Assembly (NCBI RefSeq): GCF_045063725.1
Contig: NZ_CP173695.1
Source: Sellimonas catena
GTDB lineage: Bacteria; Bacillota; Clostridia; Lachnospirales; Lachnospiraceae
Direction: 5' to 3' (one strand)
Length of the DNA: 64,000 nt
The position numbers and the translations under genes were made by a program. Below the pieces are notes generated by a model. The model did not search any database, was not told the DNA's origin, and was given only the letters and a program-made list of their open reading frames with translations. This document shows positions 1 to 8,821 of this stretch, in pieces (position 1 is the first letter of the stretch; each line of letters starts with the position of its first letter).

Positions 1-1108
1 CATTTTTAAACTCTACCAAGGAGTACAATTGGGAATTCTGAGAATTTCCTTTTGCCACAAACCATATTTCATCCCGGCGAAATACCTCACTATTCATTGT
101 GGATAAATCATGAGAGGTAAAGATTAATTGTGCCTTCTTTTTATTAATGCTCATATTACTGAACATCATAATAATATAGCGTAACAATACCGGATGTATC
201 TTGGCATCTAATTCGTCAATTACCAAGGTAGTTCCTGACAATAAACTATCTGCAATAAAAGGCATCAAACCGAATAATTTCTTTGTTCCACTGGACTCTT
301 CCAGCAAATTTAATTCCGTTTCACGGTCTCCTACCATATGTTTTGTATATACATCAATTCTATCATTTTCATCCTTGACTACACGAAAATCTACAATATC
401 TAAATCCATCTCCTGGATCATCTGCAACATCAAGTGTTTTACAGCTTCCGAACTGGATACTGCCATACGAAGTTCTTCCATTGGATTCCCATAGTTCAAG
501 AAATCGATTCCATATTCAAACCATTCCAAAACGTCTTTTACTACCTCATTCTTTTTATAAGTAATTCCAAGATAAGATAATAATGGAAGTGTTTCAGACA
601 GCTCATCACTGATCTTTAACTTCGCAAACGCACCTTTTAACATAATTTCTTCGCCACGTTCAAAAAGAGCGGACCGTCTACCTGTATCCATTTTTACCCG
701 ATCAAGTCTTTCATAGACAACCACCTCTCTTTTCACATGCAGTATATATCTATATTCTGCTAATTCTGTGCGAAAAAAGATTTCAAATTCCGTGGGCTCG
801 CTTTTAGTTTCCTCTGAAAAGGCAAATGGTTCTATTATCATTTTTTTCTGAAGAAAAATACGTTCTTCATTGTCTCCAGTTGCATATAAAGGACGAAGCA
901 CTTTTACTGCTAATGTATGCAGCGCTTCCAATACATTGGATTTTCCTCCGCCATTTGGGCCATATATTGCAAAAACAGGCAAAAATATTTCTCCATCTTT
1001 ATCTCTTATTATTCTATCTTCATGTTCAGAAATAGCCGCAGCCTGCATGTCGAATGTTACTTCATCTCGAATACTCTTGTAATTTTTGACTGTAAATTGG
1101 CATAGCAT
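1..1108 (-). CDS. AAA15-family ATPase (COG1106 type), C-terminus beyond window edge
   Basis: Open leftward frame running off the window start; about 369 codons are visible. The start at 1108 (ATG CTA TGC) has a GGAGG Shine-Dalgarno 7 bases upstream. The protein opens with the FTVKNYKSI-type strand of SMC/AAA15 ATPases, has Walker A GPNGGGKSN near residues 50-58, a late Walker B TLVIDELDAKIHP, and an IFTSHD H-loop. The order of motifs indicates that only a short tail, perhaps 50 residues, is missing. Proteins of this family are ATPases often found in phage-defence or abortive-infection loci, frequently beside RloB-like partners; the partner would lie outside the window, so a defence role is inference. 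A 25-bp palindrome lies upstream. Confidence 0.85.
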   Translation of the reverse strand, partial: MLCQFTVKNYKSIRDEVTFDMQAAAISEHEDRIIRDKDGEIFLPVFAIYGPNGGGKSNVLEALHTLAVKVLRPLYATGDNEERIFLQKKMIIEPFAFSEETKSEPTEFEIFFRTELAEYRYILHVKREVVVYERLDRVKMDTGRRSALFERGEEIMLKGAFAKLKISDELSETLPLLSYLGITYKKNEVVKDVLEWFEYGIDFLNYGNPMEELRMAVSSSEAVKHLMLQMIQEMDLDIVDFRVVKDENDRIDVYTKHMVGDRETELNLLEESSGTKKLFGLMPFIADSLLSGTTLVIDELDAKIHPVLLRYIIMMFSNMSINKKKAQLIFTSHDLSTMNSEVFRRDEIWFVAKGNSQNSQLYSLVEFKN

Positions 1109-1178
1109 AACAGTTACCTCCTACATTTCATATTTCTTTTCACCATCTATTATATTCCATTTTGCATTTTTGCAAACA

Positions 1179-1203
1179 ATATATGAGAAATTTTCTCATA
1201 TAT
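1179..1203. promoter_or_regulatory. 25-bp palindrome upstream of the AAA15 ATPase gene
   Basis: Arms ATATATGAGAA and TTCTCATATAT are perfectly complementary around a 3-base centre. It sits about 70 bases upstream of the leftward ATPase start in very AT-rich DNA with no gene (1109-1399). It may be an operator or part of a weak terminator for the converging direction. Nothing else is recognised in this gap apart from the spoIIID terminator. Confidence 0.4.
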
Positions 1204-1350
1204 TTACTTATAAATTATAAAATTGATAATTACGAAACCATTTCTATTCCATTCTTTTATCTTTATTGTAACTTTTTCTCACCTCGCTAAAACTTCCATC
1301 TCTTATCATCCGGCTTCTTGTCCATCACCACAAGTCTATTTGCAAAAATA

Positions 1351-1402
1351 AAAGAGCCAATGCCTTTGACCCTATTTAGCCAAAAACATCAGCTCTCTTT
1401 TA
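1351..1402 (-). terminator. Terminator after spoIIID
   Basis: In the leftward direction the last codons of spoIIID run into AAAAGAG, a long loop, then CTCTTTT followed by ATTTTTG. The 7-bp stem plus U-rich tail fits an intrinsic terminator. Confidence 0.55.
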
Positions 1403-1657
1403 ATACATATGCTTTCCTTTATATTTTTCGCGCGTTGCCATGCCTCCCCGGATATGGCGCTCAGATTTGTTTAAATCCAGTACCTTTCTCGCTTCACCGG
1501 CAAGCTGGGGATTGATCTGCCGCAGACGCTCAGTAACATCTTTATGTATGGTACTTTTACTCACTCCGAACTCTTTTGCCGTCTGCCTCACTGTTGCATT
1601 ATGATCAATGATGTAATGTGCGATCTCTACCGCCCTCTCCTCGATATATTCCTTCAT
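1400..1657 (-). CDS. spoIIID: Sporulation transcriptional regulator SpoIIID
   Basis: This 85-residue protein matches the usual size of SpoIIID, the mother-cell regulator that acts with sigma E to switch genes on or off during engulfment. The N-terminal MKEYIEERA opening, the helix-turn-helix around residues 22-45 (ATVRQTAKEFGVSKSTIHKD) and the basic C-terminus with GGMATREKY are characteristic. The start has an AGAGGAAAT Shine-Dalgarno. It is the clearest sign in the window that the host forms spores. It stands alone, with its own terminator, next to an unrelated toxin-antitoxin pair. Confidence 0.95.
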   Translation of the reverse strand: MKEYIEERAVEIAHYIIDHNATVRQTAKEFGVSKSTIHKDVTERLRQINPQLAGEARKVLDLNKSERHIRGGMATREKYKGKHMY

Positions 1658-1748
1658 AGATTTCCTCTACACTCACTATTTTTACAATGTATGCAGAGAA
1701 AATCGTCATCATTCATACATTCGGATAAAAGAGACTTCCTCGTTATTT

Positions 1749-2063
1749 CTACAAATATCTGTCCGTATCTCTTGCTCCATAAAGGAATCTCCGAACTTCC
1801 ATTACATCTCCAATAACCACATAATAAATCACATAATTCCGCACATAAATCCGATAATATGGATATTTTCTCTTTTTTGCAGAGGGATAAGGTTCAAACA
1901 TCAATGGATGATCCAAACGTTCCAATATTGCCGCTTCTACATCATTCGCAAGTTTTTCCGCTGCATCGGGATTTTTTAGCACATTTGTAATGTAACTCAC
2001 CGTCTGCACCAAATCCTGCTCAAATAAAGGAAGATATTGGAGTCTGTATTTTTTATTTGCCAT
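1749..2063 (-). CDS. RelE/ParE-family toxin
   Basis: Small basic protein of about 104 residues starting MANKKYRLQYLP. The start is chosen because it overlaps the antitoxin stop by 11 bases, the usual coupling in these operons; a longer upstream reading has no support. The fold signature is an N-terminal helical pair, then the strand block YYRIYVRNYVIYYVV and the C-terminal RRFLYGARD. Family members either cleave ribosome-bound mRNA (RelE) or poison gyrase (ParE); which applies cannot be told from sequence. It pairs with the Phd/YefM-type protein directly upstream. Confidence 0.88.
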   Translation of the reverse strand: MANKKYRLQYLPLFEQDLVQTVSYITNVLKNPDAAEKLANDVEAAILERLDHPLMFEPYPSAKKRKYPYYRIYVRNYVIYYVVIGDVMEVRRFLYGARDTDRYL

Positions 2064-2313
2064 GGATTGCACCTCTAACGTTTCTGAACACATCCTCATG
2101 GCTTAGTCTTTCTTCCTTAGTTTCTGCCATTTTGTCCGCCTCATCCAGTTTCATCTCCACATTGTCTACAAGACTTGCATATTCCTCCAAACTAAGCACA
2201 ACCATTGCCCCATATCCATTTTTTGTCAAATATACCGGCTGCCCCTCATTGACAAGCATTTCAATCTCAGGAAATTTATTTCGCAAATCCGAAACAGGTC
2301 TGATCTGTATCAT
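2053..2313 (-). CDS. Phd/YefM-family antitoxin
   Basis: Protein of 86 residues with the YefM/Phd N-terminal DNA-binding half (MIQIRPVSDLRNKFPEIE, then PVYLTKNGYGAMVVLSLEEY) and an acidic C-terminal tail that would wrap the toxin. First gene of a two-gene operon with the ParE-type toxin, overlapping it by 11 bases. Antitoxins of this family repress their own promoter, which would lie in the AT-rich 2314-2509 gap; no operator could be picked out with confidence. Confidence 0.9.
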   Translation of the reverse strand: MIQIRPVSDLRNKFPEIEMLVNEGQPVYLTKNGYGAMVVLSLEEYASLVDNVEMKLDEADKMAETKEERLSHEDVFRNVRGAIHGK

Positions 2314-2509
2314 AGTAACCTCTCCTTTCTTATCGCAATTTCCATCTTTTATTATCTTAATCTTATCATTATTTTATCATTTCTGCAAGGCAATATAATA
2401 TTCATATACTATTTTTTAGGGCATCATTCATAAGGACTTGCCAACATTAACTCAAACCAAAACCTCTTTTGTCATCTGCTCCACTCTTGTATTATGATCA
2501 AGACCGCTC

Positions 2510-2995
2510 CTATATCTCCCGATATACCATCTTCCCATTCTTTCTCTCCGACTTCATAAGCACTACTCGTTCTACGTTCATCTCCACTTTTCTCAAATGC
2601 ACCTGATATGTTTCCTTCGATGCGGACTTTCGGATCAGAGTGATGTGCGGGATAAACTTATCATGCGCATACGGAATTCCTGCTTCTTTCAAAGCCGCCC
2701 GCAGGTCCTTCACATATGTATTCAATTTCTGGTTTTCCTGAATTCCCGCCCACAGAAGATCCCCAAACTTTCCTTTCTCGGAAAGTTTCAGACGAAGCCG
2801 GGGCAGCGGAATACTGTTTATAGCATCCTTTATCCGCTCCGGCTTATCATATTCTCCAATAAATGCCAATGTCAGATGCAGGTTCTGCGCCGGTACATAA
2901 TTGCCGGTCACTCCCTGTTTTTTCAAATCGTTCATGCAGGCTGTCAGAGCCCTTTTCATGTCCTCTGATAATTGAATCGCTATAAACAATCTCAT
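2510..2995 (-). CDS. thpR: RNA 2',3'-cyclic phosphodiesterase (LigT/ThpR family)
   Basis: This 161-residue protein has the family opening MRLFIAIQL and both catalytic HxTL motifs, HLTLAFIG (His40) and HITLIR (His117). These two histidines define the 2H phosphoesterase fold, which opens 2',3'-cyclic phosphates at RNA ends. Length is slightly under the usual 175-190 residues but both halves of the duplicated fold are present. It is 34 bases from the upstream cysteine-cluster gene and probably shares its transcript. Confidence 0.93.
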   Translation of the reverse strand: MRLFIAIQLSEDMKRALTACMNDLKKQGVTGNYVPAQNLHLTLAFIGEYDKPERIKDAINSIPLPRLRLKLSEKGKFGDLLWAGIQENQKLNTYVKDLRAALKEAGIPYAHDKFIPHITLIRKSASKETYQVHLRKVEMNVERVVLMKSERKNGKMVYREI

Positions 2996-3029
2996 ATACT
3001 ATTCCACTCTTCCCTTTTCCTGCAAACTT

Positions 3030-3539
3030 CTACCTCTGATACTTCCACCCATATTCTTTTTTCAACCTTTCAAAAATCTCAAATGCCACCGGGCAAACTT
3101 CAATCACGTCTAACACGCTGAGCAAACTGTAAAGCCGTTCCGGCTGATCTGTATAGGGAAAAGTTTTGCAACTCTGCGGTTTACAACTCCCTAATCTGCA
3201 GTCCCCATTCTGATCCAGAAAATCACAAGGTACATGTTTTGTTTCATATCCATCTTCCGTTTCACTTTTCTCCAGATATTTTTCTATGAGTTCTTCCTTT
3301 GTAAGCCCAAGTACTCCTGCGTCCTGCTCCAGGTCTTCTTTCGGTATACTGCCACGATACATCTTACAGCAATTTCTGCACCTGCTACAGTCATAATTTC
3401 TGAATAACTCCTGATGCAATTTTTGAAATTGCTCATCCAATTTGTCTTCCTCCGCATTGCATTTCAAATAAGTACGAAATGCAAAGTTTTCATTTCTTCT
3501 TTTTCCTGCTTCAAAACGTATTTTTCTCGGTGCAATCAT
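3030..3539 (-). CDS. YkgJ-family cysteine-cluster protein
   Basis: Protein of 169 residues with the CSRCRNCCK block near residues 50-58 and further cysteines in CDFLDQNGDCRLGSCKPQSCK, the eight-cysteine layout of YkgJ/UPF0153 proteins that bind zinc or an Fe-S cluster. No biochemical role is established for the family. It lies between thpR and a pRiA4b-ORF3 gene in the same direction. Assignment to the family is firm, function is not. Confidence 0.88.
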   Translation of the reverse strand: MIAPRKIRFEAGKRRNENFAFRTYLKCNAEEDKLDEQFQKLHQELFRNYDCSRCRNCCKMYRGSIPKEDLEQDAGVLGLTKEELIEKYLEKSETEDGYETKHVPCDFLDQNGDCRLGSCKPQSCKTFPYTDQPERLYSLLSVLDVIEVCPVAFEIFERLKKEYGWKYQR

Positions 3540-3599
3540 TGTTCATTCTCCTCTTTTATCCTGTTATCTAAAACCTATGTAACCATAATACCGGTTCAG

Positions 3600-4124
3600 C
3601 TACCGATTAATCTCCTCAATTGTCCGTTGGTCTGCTCTTGTATTTTCCGACCATTGAACCATGAACTCATACTCTGGATTTTCCGGATCAGATACGATTC
3701 TCATATATTCTTCAAAACCGCCTTCTCCTCCTACATCTTCCGGAGGCCGTTCACCTTTTTGTTCCAACAGATACGGAATACGATTATGGCTGTTCCTTTC
3801 TACTTTTTCCAGAATAATCTCGTGTTCCCAGTTATCACCAAAATCATAGGTATAAATACACCGATCTGTTTCCTGAAAAATCCCTCTCAAGCTTGTCTTC
3901 GTATCATATTTTACTTCATACCGATCCCGCTCCAAAAACTGTTCCACTTCAGGATCTTCTCCATCCACAATCCTGATCTTCTTTGGATATGCATACAGCG
4001 GTGTCCCTTCTTCTGCTTTGTAATTCTGATCCACTACAGAAAATTCATGTAAGTGATAACCAAACCATCCAAAAGTGTATTGAATCGCCATATGTAGTTC
4101 TTCAAATGTACGCCGGGCATTCAT
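3600..4124 (-). CDS. Plasmid pRiA4b ORF-3 family protein, short N-terminus
   Basis: The sequence TFEELHMAIQYTFGW, then HLHEF, and YDFGDNWEHEIILEK are hallmarks of the pRiA4b ORF-3 fold. The usual first strand (a K-P-P-hydrophobic-W-R-R motif) is absent, so the protein begins inside the domain. The start is uncertain: ATG at 4124 or an in-frame TTG at 4136, with a stop codon immediately before the latter. Both overlap the end of the DUF6933 gene, pointing to translational coupling. Function is unknown; a split of an ancestral fused protein by frameshift is possible. Confidence 0.75.
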   Translation of the reverse strand: MNARRTFEELHMAIQYTFGWFGYHLHEFSVVDQNYKAEEGTPLYAYPKKIRIVDGEDPEVEQFLERDRYEVKYDTKTSLRGIFQETDRCIYTYDFGDNWEHEIILEKVERNSHNRIPYLLEQKGERPPEDVGGEGGFEEYMRIVSDPENPEYEFMVQWSENTRADQRTIEEINR

Positions 4125-4596
4125 ACTGCCCTTCAAATTTTACCATATATCTTCCCAACTTCAGACTGGCTCTGTTCTGTACCACCGTATCTTCATCCAG
4201 CAGTTCTGCGTAATACTGAACGATTTGACAAGTCTGATTTAGCTTTGCCAATAATTTTCTATCCTTCGTTTTTGAAAACCTTACATCTCCGCAATTCCTG
4301 AAATACTCCTCCACTAACTCCTGAGGAATACCTTCTTCCAAAAATGCAGTACGGATTCCTTCTTTGATTCTTGATTCAAGATGTGCAATATCCTTTGCTT
4401 TCGGGCGATATAGGATAATTGGATATCGGATCAGATTATTCATGCATACGATAACCTTTCTCCGGTTAATCGTAATATAATTCACATGCCAGGAGTAAAA
4501 ACCATCTGCTCCATCATCACATTCATCTGCCGAAACCATCCTGATTTTTTCAGAATCCAGTTTATCAAGTAGCTTTTTTGTACATTGAAGATACAT
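4102..4596 (-). CDS. DUF6933 domain protein
   Basis: Protein of 164 residues starting MYLQCTKKLLDKL, the typical opening of DUF6933 proteins, with the conserved block WHVNYITINRRKVIVCMNN. No catalytic motif is evident. Its 3' end overlaps the pRiA4b ORF-3 gene, and these two domains are known to occur together, so they probably act as a pair. The ribosome-binding region is GGTGGTGGAAAG. Confidence 0.78.
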   Translation of the reverse strand: MYLQCTKKLLDKLDSEKIRMVSADECDDGADGFYSWHVNYITINRRKVIVCMNNLIRYPIILYRPKAKDIAHLESRIKEGIRTAFLEEGIPQELVEEYFRNCGDVRFSKTKDRKLLAKLNQTCQIVQYYAELLDEDTVVQNRASLKLGRYMVKFEGQYECPAYI

Positions 4597-4775
4597 TTCT
4601 TTCCACCACCTTATCCCTTCTTCATCTTACGCTCTACATAAATCAGCTTCGCCGTGTCAATTCCTGATTATGATCAAGAACACTCATAATGTTTGTTTTT
4701 CTTTACTTTTATAATTTCCTTTACCATCTGTTTCTTTCAAACAGTACACTTATGCCTGGAAAATCTATGTTACGG

Positions 4776-6029
4776 TTACAGTTCAAGACTATTTTTTTTC
4801 AACAGAAAATCATAAATACTCATAGTTGTAATCCCGTTTTCATCCCTGGTCACATTCATTACTTCCTTAACTATTATAATCTTCTTAAAAGAATCTTGAA
4901 CCTGTAACAGAGATGCCTTCTCCTGTCGTTTTTTTTCCTCCGTTGACATAGCAAATGCAGATTGAATATAATATCTTCGGCTTCCCATATTTGCAACAAA
5001 ATCAATTTCCAACTGCTTTCTCTCCATTTTCCCGTCAGCATCCCGTTTACGTTGTTCCACTAACCCAACATCAACAGAATACCCCCGGCTGCGCAGTTCA
5101 TTATAAATAATATTTTCCATCAAATGTGTTTCTTCCACCTGACGGAAACCCAATCTGGCATTTCGGAGGCCTACATCTTCAAAATAATATTTCACAGGTG
5201 TACCTATATATTTCCTTCCCTTTACATTATAGCGATTTGCTTTGTGTACAATAAAAGCATCCTCCAAATATTCAATATACTGGCGGATTGTATTTCCACT
5301 AATGTTTGATCCAAGCACACTTTTAAATGTTGCTTCAATTTTAGGTACATTAGTAAGCGAACCGATAGCTGAAGCCAAAATATTAACCAAGTCCTCCAGT
5401 TCTTGTGTTTTTTCAATGTGATGTCGTTCTATAATATCCTTCAGATATGTCTCCTCAAACAGCCGTGTTAAATAGGAAACCTTTTGTTCCTCTGTCTTCA
5501 TAGTCACAGTCAAAGGCAGCCCTCCATACAGGATATAATCTGCCCACCCATGGTACATATCCCCTTCATATACCTGCATAAACTCCCAAAATGTCAGCGG
5601 AAAAATATGAATCTCATCTCCCCGGCCCCGAAACTCTGTTATAATATCTTTGGAAAGGAATTTGGAATTGCTGCCCGTCACATAAACATCTGCATTATCA
5701 ATATGCAGCAGAGAGTTCAGCACCTCTTCAAATTCATTTAAAAGCTGAACTTCATCCAGAAGAATGTAATACATTTCCTCATCCTGAATACAGGATTCGA
5801 TATATTCAAGAATTACATCCGGATTCCTGTATTGTCTGTGCTTTCTTTGATCCAGCTCAATGCTGATAATGTGAGATTCCGGAATACCCTGTTCCAAAAG
5901 ATAATGCCGGAAAATGTGAAAGATCAGATAAGATTTCCCCGATCTTCTGACCCCGGTCACTACTTTGATCATATGATTATGCATTCGATTTATTAGAGCT
6001 TCTAAATAATTGTCTCTCTTAATTTCCAT
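4776..6029 (-). CDS. AAA ATPase with DUF4143 domain (COG1373)
   Basis: The start at 6029 is set by GAGGTGG five bases upstream; a longer reading to 6071 enters a repeat and lacks a ribosome site. An N-terminal AAA_14 domain has Walker A GVRRSGKS near residue 28 and Walker B YYILLDEVQ, followed by VTGSNSKFLS and a C-terminal DUF4143 nuclease-like region with FEDVGLRNARLGF and LEIDFVANMG. About 417 residues, the normal length. Members are abundant in anaerobes and often variable between strains; the substrate is unknown. Two 38-bp direct repeats lie just upstream. Confidence 0.87.
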   Translation of the reverse strand: MEIKRDNYLEALINRMHNHMIKVVTGVRRSGKSYLIFHIFRHYLLEQGIPESHIISIELDQRKHRQYRNPDVILEYIESCIQDEEMYYILLDEVQLLNEFEEVLNSLLHIDNADVYVTGSNSKFLSKDIITEFRGRGDEIHIFPLTFWEFMQVYEGDMYHGWADYILYGGLPLTVTMKTEEQKVSYLTRLFEETYLKDIIERHHIEKTQELEDLVNILASAIGSLTNVPKIEATFKSVLGSNISGNTIRQYIEYLEDAFIVHKANRYNVKGRKYIGTPVKYYFEDVGLRNARLGFRQVEETHLMENIIYNELRSRGYSVDVGLVEQRKRDADGKMERKQLEIDFVANMGSRRYYIQSAFAMSTEEKKRQEKASLLQVQDSFKKIIIVKEVMNVTRDENGITTMSIYDFLLKKNSLEL

Positions 6030-6044
6030 ATGCCACCTCGTTTT

Positions 6045-6082
6045 ATTGAATATTTTTGACACATTTACCATTTTTACTCATT
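6045..6082. repeat. 38-bp direct repeat, copy 1
   Basis: This copy and the one at 6118-6155 match at 36 of 38 positions by eye, both containing TATTTTTGACACATTT. Period is 73 bases. Copy 1 ends close to the ribosome-binding site of the AAA/DUF4143 gene, so the pair is well placed to be a duplicated promoter or operator for that gene. Confidence 0.75.
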
Positions 6083-6117
6083 ATATTATGCTTTGCATCA
6101 ACCATTTGCAACCCTCC

Positions 6118-6155
6118 ATTGAATATTTTTGACACATTTTCCATTTTTATTCATT
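6118..6155. repeat. 38-bp direct repeat, copy 2
   Basis: Second copy of the repeat starting at 6045. The rest of the gap between 6156 and 6297 is AT-rich and holds no recognisable gene. Confidence 0.75.
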
Positions 6156-6297
6156 TACATAACATTAGCATAGAAGATAGACTCCAGGTAAGCATTTTCC
6201 AATTCGCAAAATAATTATCATAGTATAAGAAACTTGTAAATATAGAAAATATGGGAGATTATAGGACTATAATTCTATAATCTCCCACAAACTTTGT

Positions 6298-6627
6298 TTA
6301 TGTATTTCTGTAAAAAAATTTAATTGTATCTTTCAAATCATCACTAAAATCATCAAGATCCTCCAACACAATCGCACCTTCATTCAACAAAGACATTATA
6401 ATATAGAACTGATTGGACCTGCTCATTTCACACTGTACTCCACAATTCTTTTTATCCTCTTTGATTCGCTTCTCGAGCTTCCAGAATTTATCAGATGGAT
6501 CTCCCTCACCGCTAAGAATTTCGATATATTCTTTATTCAATTTATCCATATATGCTTCCTGCCATCCGACAATTTTTCTCCGAAATAATTTCCAGTCTTT
6601 TTCAGAAAATCTGTTCATATCAGACAC
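6298..6627 (-). CDS. Conserved hypothetical protein of Clostridia
   Basis: Protein of 109 residues, highly charged and mainly helical (FSEKDWKLFRRKIVGWQEAYM, FWKLEKRIKEDKKNCGV), with no signal peptide and no membrane segment. I recognise it as a small conserved clostridial family that is sometimes mislabelled multidrug transporter; nothing in the sequence supports transport. Helical content and size would suit an immunity or binding protein, but that is a guess. Confidence 0.7.
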   Translation of the reverse strand: MSDMNRFSEKDWKLFRRKIVGWQEAYMDKLNKEYIEILSGEGDPSDKFWKLEKRIKEDKKNCGVQCEMSRSNQFYIIMSLLNEGAIVLEDLDDFSDDLKDTIKFFYRNT

Positions 6628-6815
6628 CTCTTTCTTACGTTTAAGATAGCATAGATCGTTTGTAAAATTAATACAAAATATATTTTATCACACCCATACT
6701 ACTAATTCTACTCTGACTCGATATCACTATCACTGTCTCCTGCGAACCTTTCCAATTGCCCCTGATATCTTTTGCCGCAAAATCAAATGTCATTTCTTTC
6801 ATCGTTCCATCATAG

Positions 6816-7700
6816 CTATGCATCCGTCCTTCCATCTGTCTCTTCTGAAGCACTGACCTTATCCTGCAATTTGGCACCCACCTTTTTCTGTCCCGGGACT
6901 TTTGACGCGATCCGTTTTGGCATATCTTTTGGCACATTGATCTGGATTCCGAACAGCATCTTTATGAACCAGAGCATAAAGACGAGTACAAGAATCGGAA
7001 TCAGACAGGATGTTACCAGCATAACGGCAATCGTCTCAATAAACTGATTCAGGATCTGTTCCCCTTTATCCAGCAGTCCGGTTACTCCGTCTTTGATCTT
7101 TGACAGCGCTTTCTCGATGATATTGCCTTCGGAATCCGTGTTCTCATTGATTTCATCTGTGAGATCCTCCGCCCCTTTCACTGTTTCTTCCATAGATATC
7201 TCGTATGTGTCTTCTATAATCGAAGAGACCTTCATGCTAAATGGAATTACAAGAAAGATCACGGCAGCAAACAGTGCGATTTTTGCTGCCAGCATTTTCA
7301 GTACCGCCTTATTTGCACAGATTCCGGCAGCAAGCAATACGCATGCAATCGGAATCAAAATGGTAAATGCGGCATAGCCGGTCAGAGTGACCAGATATTT
7401 TTCCAGAAAGACCACCATCAAAATAATCAGGAAATACGATGTCAGATCCGCAAGCTTATTTGCCACCGGTGTTGTCGCATCGCCAGGAATGGCGGCGAGA
7501 GCTGTGGATGCCGCTGCAGATGTAGCTGTGAGTTTCAGAACATCTTCCTTCTTTTCATCCAATGATTCGATCGTCTTCTTATGATTTTCCGGATCACTTG
7601 CCACTTTTGAAACAACTGTCATAGACAGAATCATGACTACGAGCAGCACAATGACTGCCGTTACTTTTTTCACATTCATCTTTCTCATAAGATTTGTCAC
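6816..7700 (-). CDS. Membrane protein of unknown function
   Basis: Likely starts at GTG 7700, with AAGGAGAG ten bases upstream. The 294-residue protein has an N-terminal hydrophobic segment (residues 11-30), then an Ala/Thr-rich stretch, a central cluster of membrane helices (about 90-160), an acidic extracytoplasmic-like loop around 170-215 and a last helix near 222-250 with a basic Lys/Arg-rich tail. No transporter or enzyme motif seen. It resembles a Lachnospiraceae-specific membrane family without known role. Confidence 0.72.
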   Translation of the reverse strand: MTNLMRKMNVKKVTAVIVLLVVMILSMTVVSKVASDPENHKKTIESLDEKKEDVLKLTATSAAASTALAAIPGDATTPVANKLADLTSYFLIILMVVFLEKYLVTLTGYAAFTILIPIACVLLAAGICANKAVLKMLAAKIALFAAVIFLVIPFSMKVSSIIEDTYEISMEETVKGAEDLTDEINENTDSEGNIIEKALSKIKDGVTGLLDKGEQILNQFIETIAVMLVTSCLIPILVLVFMLWFIKMLFGIQINVPKDMPKRIASKVPGQKKVGAKLQDKVSASEETDGRTDA

Positions 7701-7814
7701 TTTTTCTCTCTCCTTTATCCTTTGTTTTCCCTCTCATCTGGCACATTCAGGGCCTTTGACCATTTAACACGGGTTTGTCCTGTCTGATATACTAGTCCTG
7801 CACGTTGCGTGCAG

Positions 7815-8528
7815 TCAATATTTTACTCCCTGAAATTCCCATGTCTTTGTATCGATAATCGGAAATTCCCGGGATCCGATCGGGCTTCCGTCCCGGTATG
7901 TGGAAAAGACATCACACGATATCACACTTCCTCTTCTGTAGATCGCTTCTACCGGAGTGTGCCCGACCACCTGAAGCGCCTGATCCTCCCCGTACATTTT
8001 CCAGCTGGAATACTGCGGGCGGTACCAGATCGGAGAGATATCATTCCACATCAGGTCGTGGTGAAACTCATTGATCGTGCGCACCACTTCGTCCACGTCA
8101 TCATACTTTTCCGCTTCTACCGTTCCCTTTACAAATTCGTCCCGGATGCCGCCATGGCAGAACAGCACCTGGTCAATCTTCTGAATGTACCGGATCTCGT
8201 TTCCTTCCGGCAGTGCACGTCTTAGCTCCATCAGCTTTTCTCTTACTGTCCAGGCAGCCGCTACACTGTATCCACTTTCCCGTTCGTTCCACATATAACA
8301 CAAATCGTGATTCCCATAGGCCCAGAGTGTGTCCGGATACTTCTTGGCAAATGCGATCGCAGCATCATACGTTTCTACATATCGTTCAATATGATATTCC
8401 TGTCCCCAGTCGTCCGGAATATCCATCAGGCAGACCGCCTGGTCGGCAGCACCGCTCTCCAGAATGGATGATGCCTGAGTAAACAAATATGGTTTCAGGT
8501 GAACATCTGGTATCACTAATACTTTCAT
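7815..8528 (-). CDS. Calcineurin-like metallophosphoesterase
   Basis: The start is MKVLVIPDVHLKP at 8528, preceded by AAGGGGATT; the longer upstream reading lacks a ribosome site. Motifs in order: DVH (metal site 1), a degenerate GD region (MDIPDDWGQ), GNHD near residue 93, and a C-terminal VVGHTPVEA. These are the metal-binding signatures of the superfamily that hydrolyses phosphomono- or diesters. The substrate is not deducible. Upstream 8529-8758 contains no gene; a short inverted repeat GTGTAGA/TCTACAC lies at about 8635-8652. Confidence 0.88.
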   Translation of the reverse strand: MKVLVIPDVHLKPYLFTQASSILESGAADQAVCLMDIPDDWGQEYHIERYVETYDAAIAFAKKYPDTLWAYGNHDLCYMWNERESGYSVAAAWTVREKLMELRRALPEGNEIRYIQKIDQVLFCHGGIRDEFVKGTVEAEKYDDVDEVVRTINEFHHDLMWNDISPIWYRPQYSSWKMYGEDQALQVVGHTPVEAIYRRGSVISCDVFSTYRDGSPIGSREFPIIDTKTWEFQGVKY

Positions 8529-8758
8529 GACAATCCCCTTTTCTGAGTTATTTTCTGACACAATCCCAAAGCATTTTCCCTAAAGGTAAATTATATAATA
8601 GCCTTCTGACTTATTCCATTCTTTTCGCTAAATTTGTGTAGAATGTCTACACCTGTCTGGTTTCCGGTGTCTTATTCTTATAAGAAAGAAGAACATAGCA
8701 TGACCCTGAGAAAAGTGCTGATGTTTCCAGCCGCATTTGTCATCAAATAAAGCAGAAA

Positions 8759-8798
8759 AGGCGTATTGACTTCGGTGTGCCACCTGTACAATACGCCT
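8759..8798 (-). terminator. Terminator after the pRiA4b ORF-3 gene
   Basis: Arms AGGCGTATTG and CAATACGCCT are perfectly complementary (10 bp) around a 20-base loop. Leftward it is followed by TTTTCTG and lies just past the stop at 8822. Confidence 0.75.
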
Positions 8799-8821
8799 CT
8801 ATTTCTCTTCTTTATCCCTTC

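Noticed and set aside
6668..6815. Possible short gene in the gap after the hypothetical gene at 6298-6627
   Set aside because: The leftward frame here is mostly the out-of-frame end of the membrane protein gene; no start or ribosome site.
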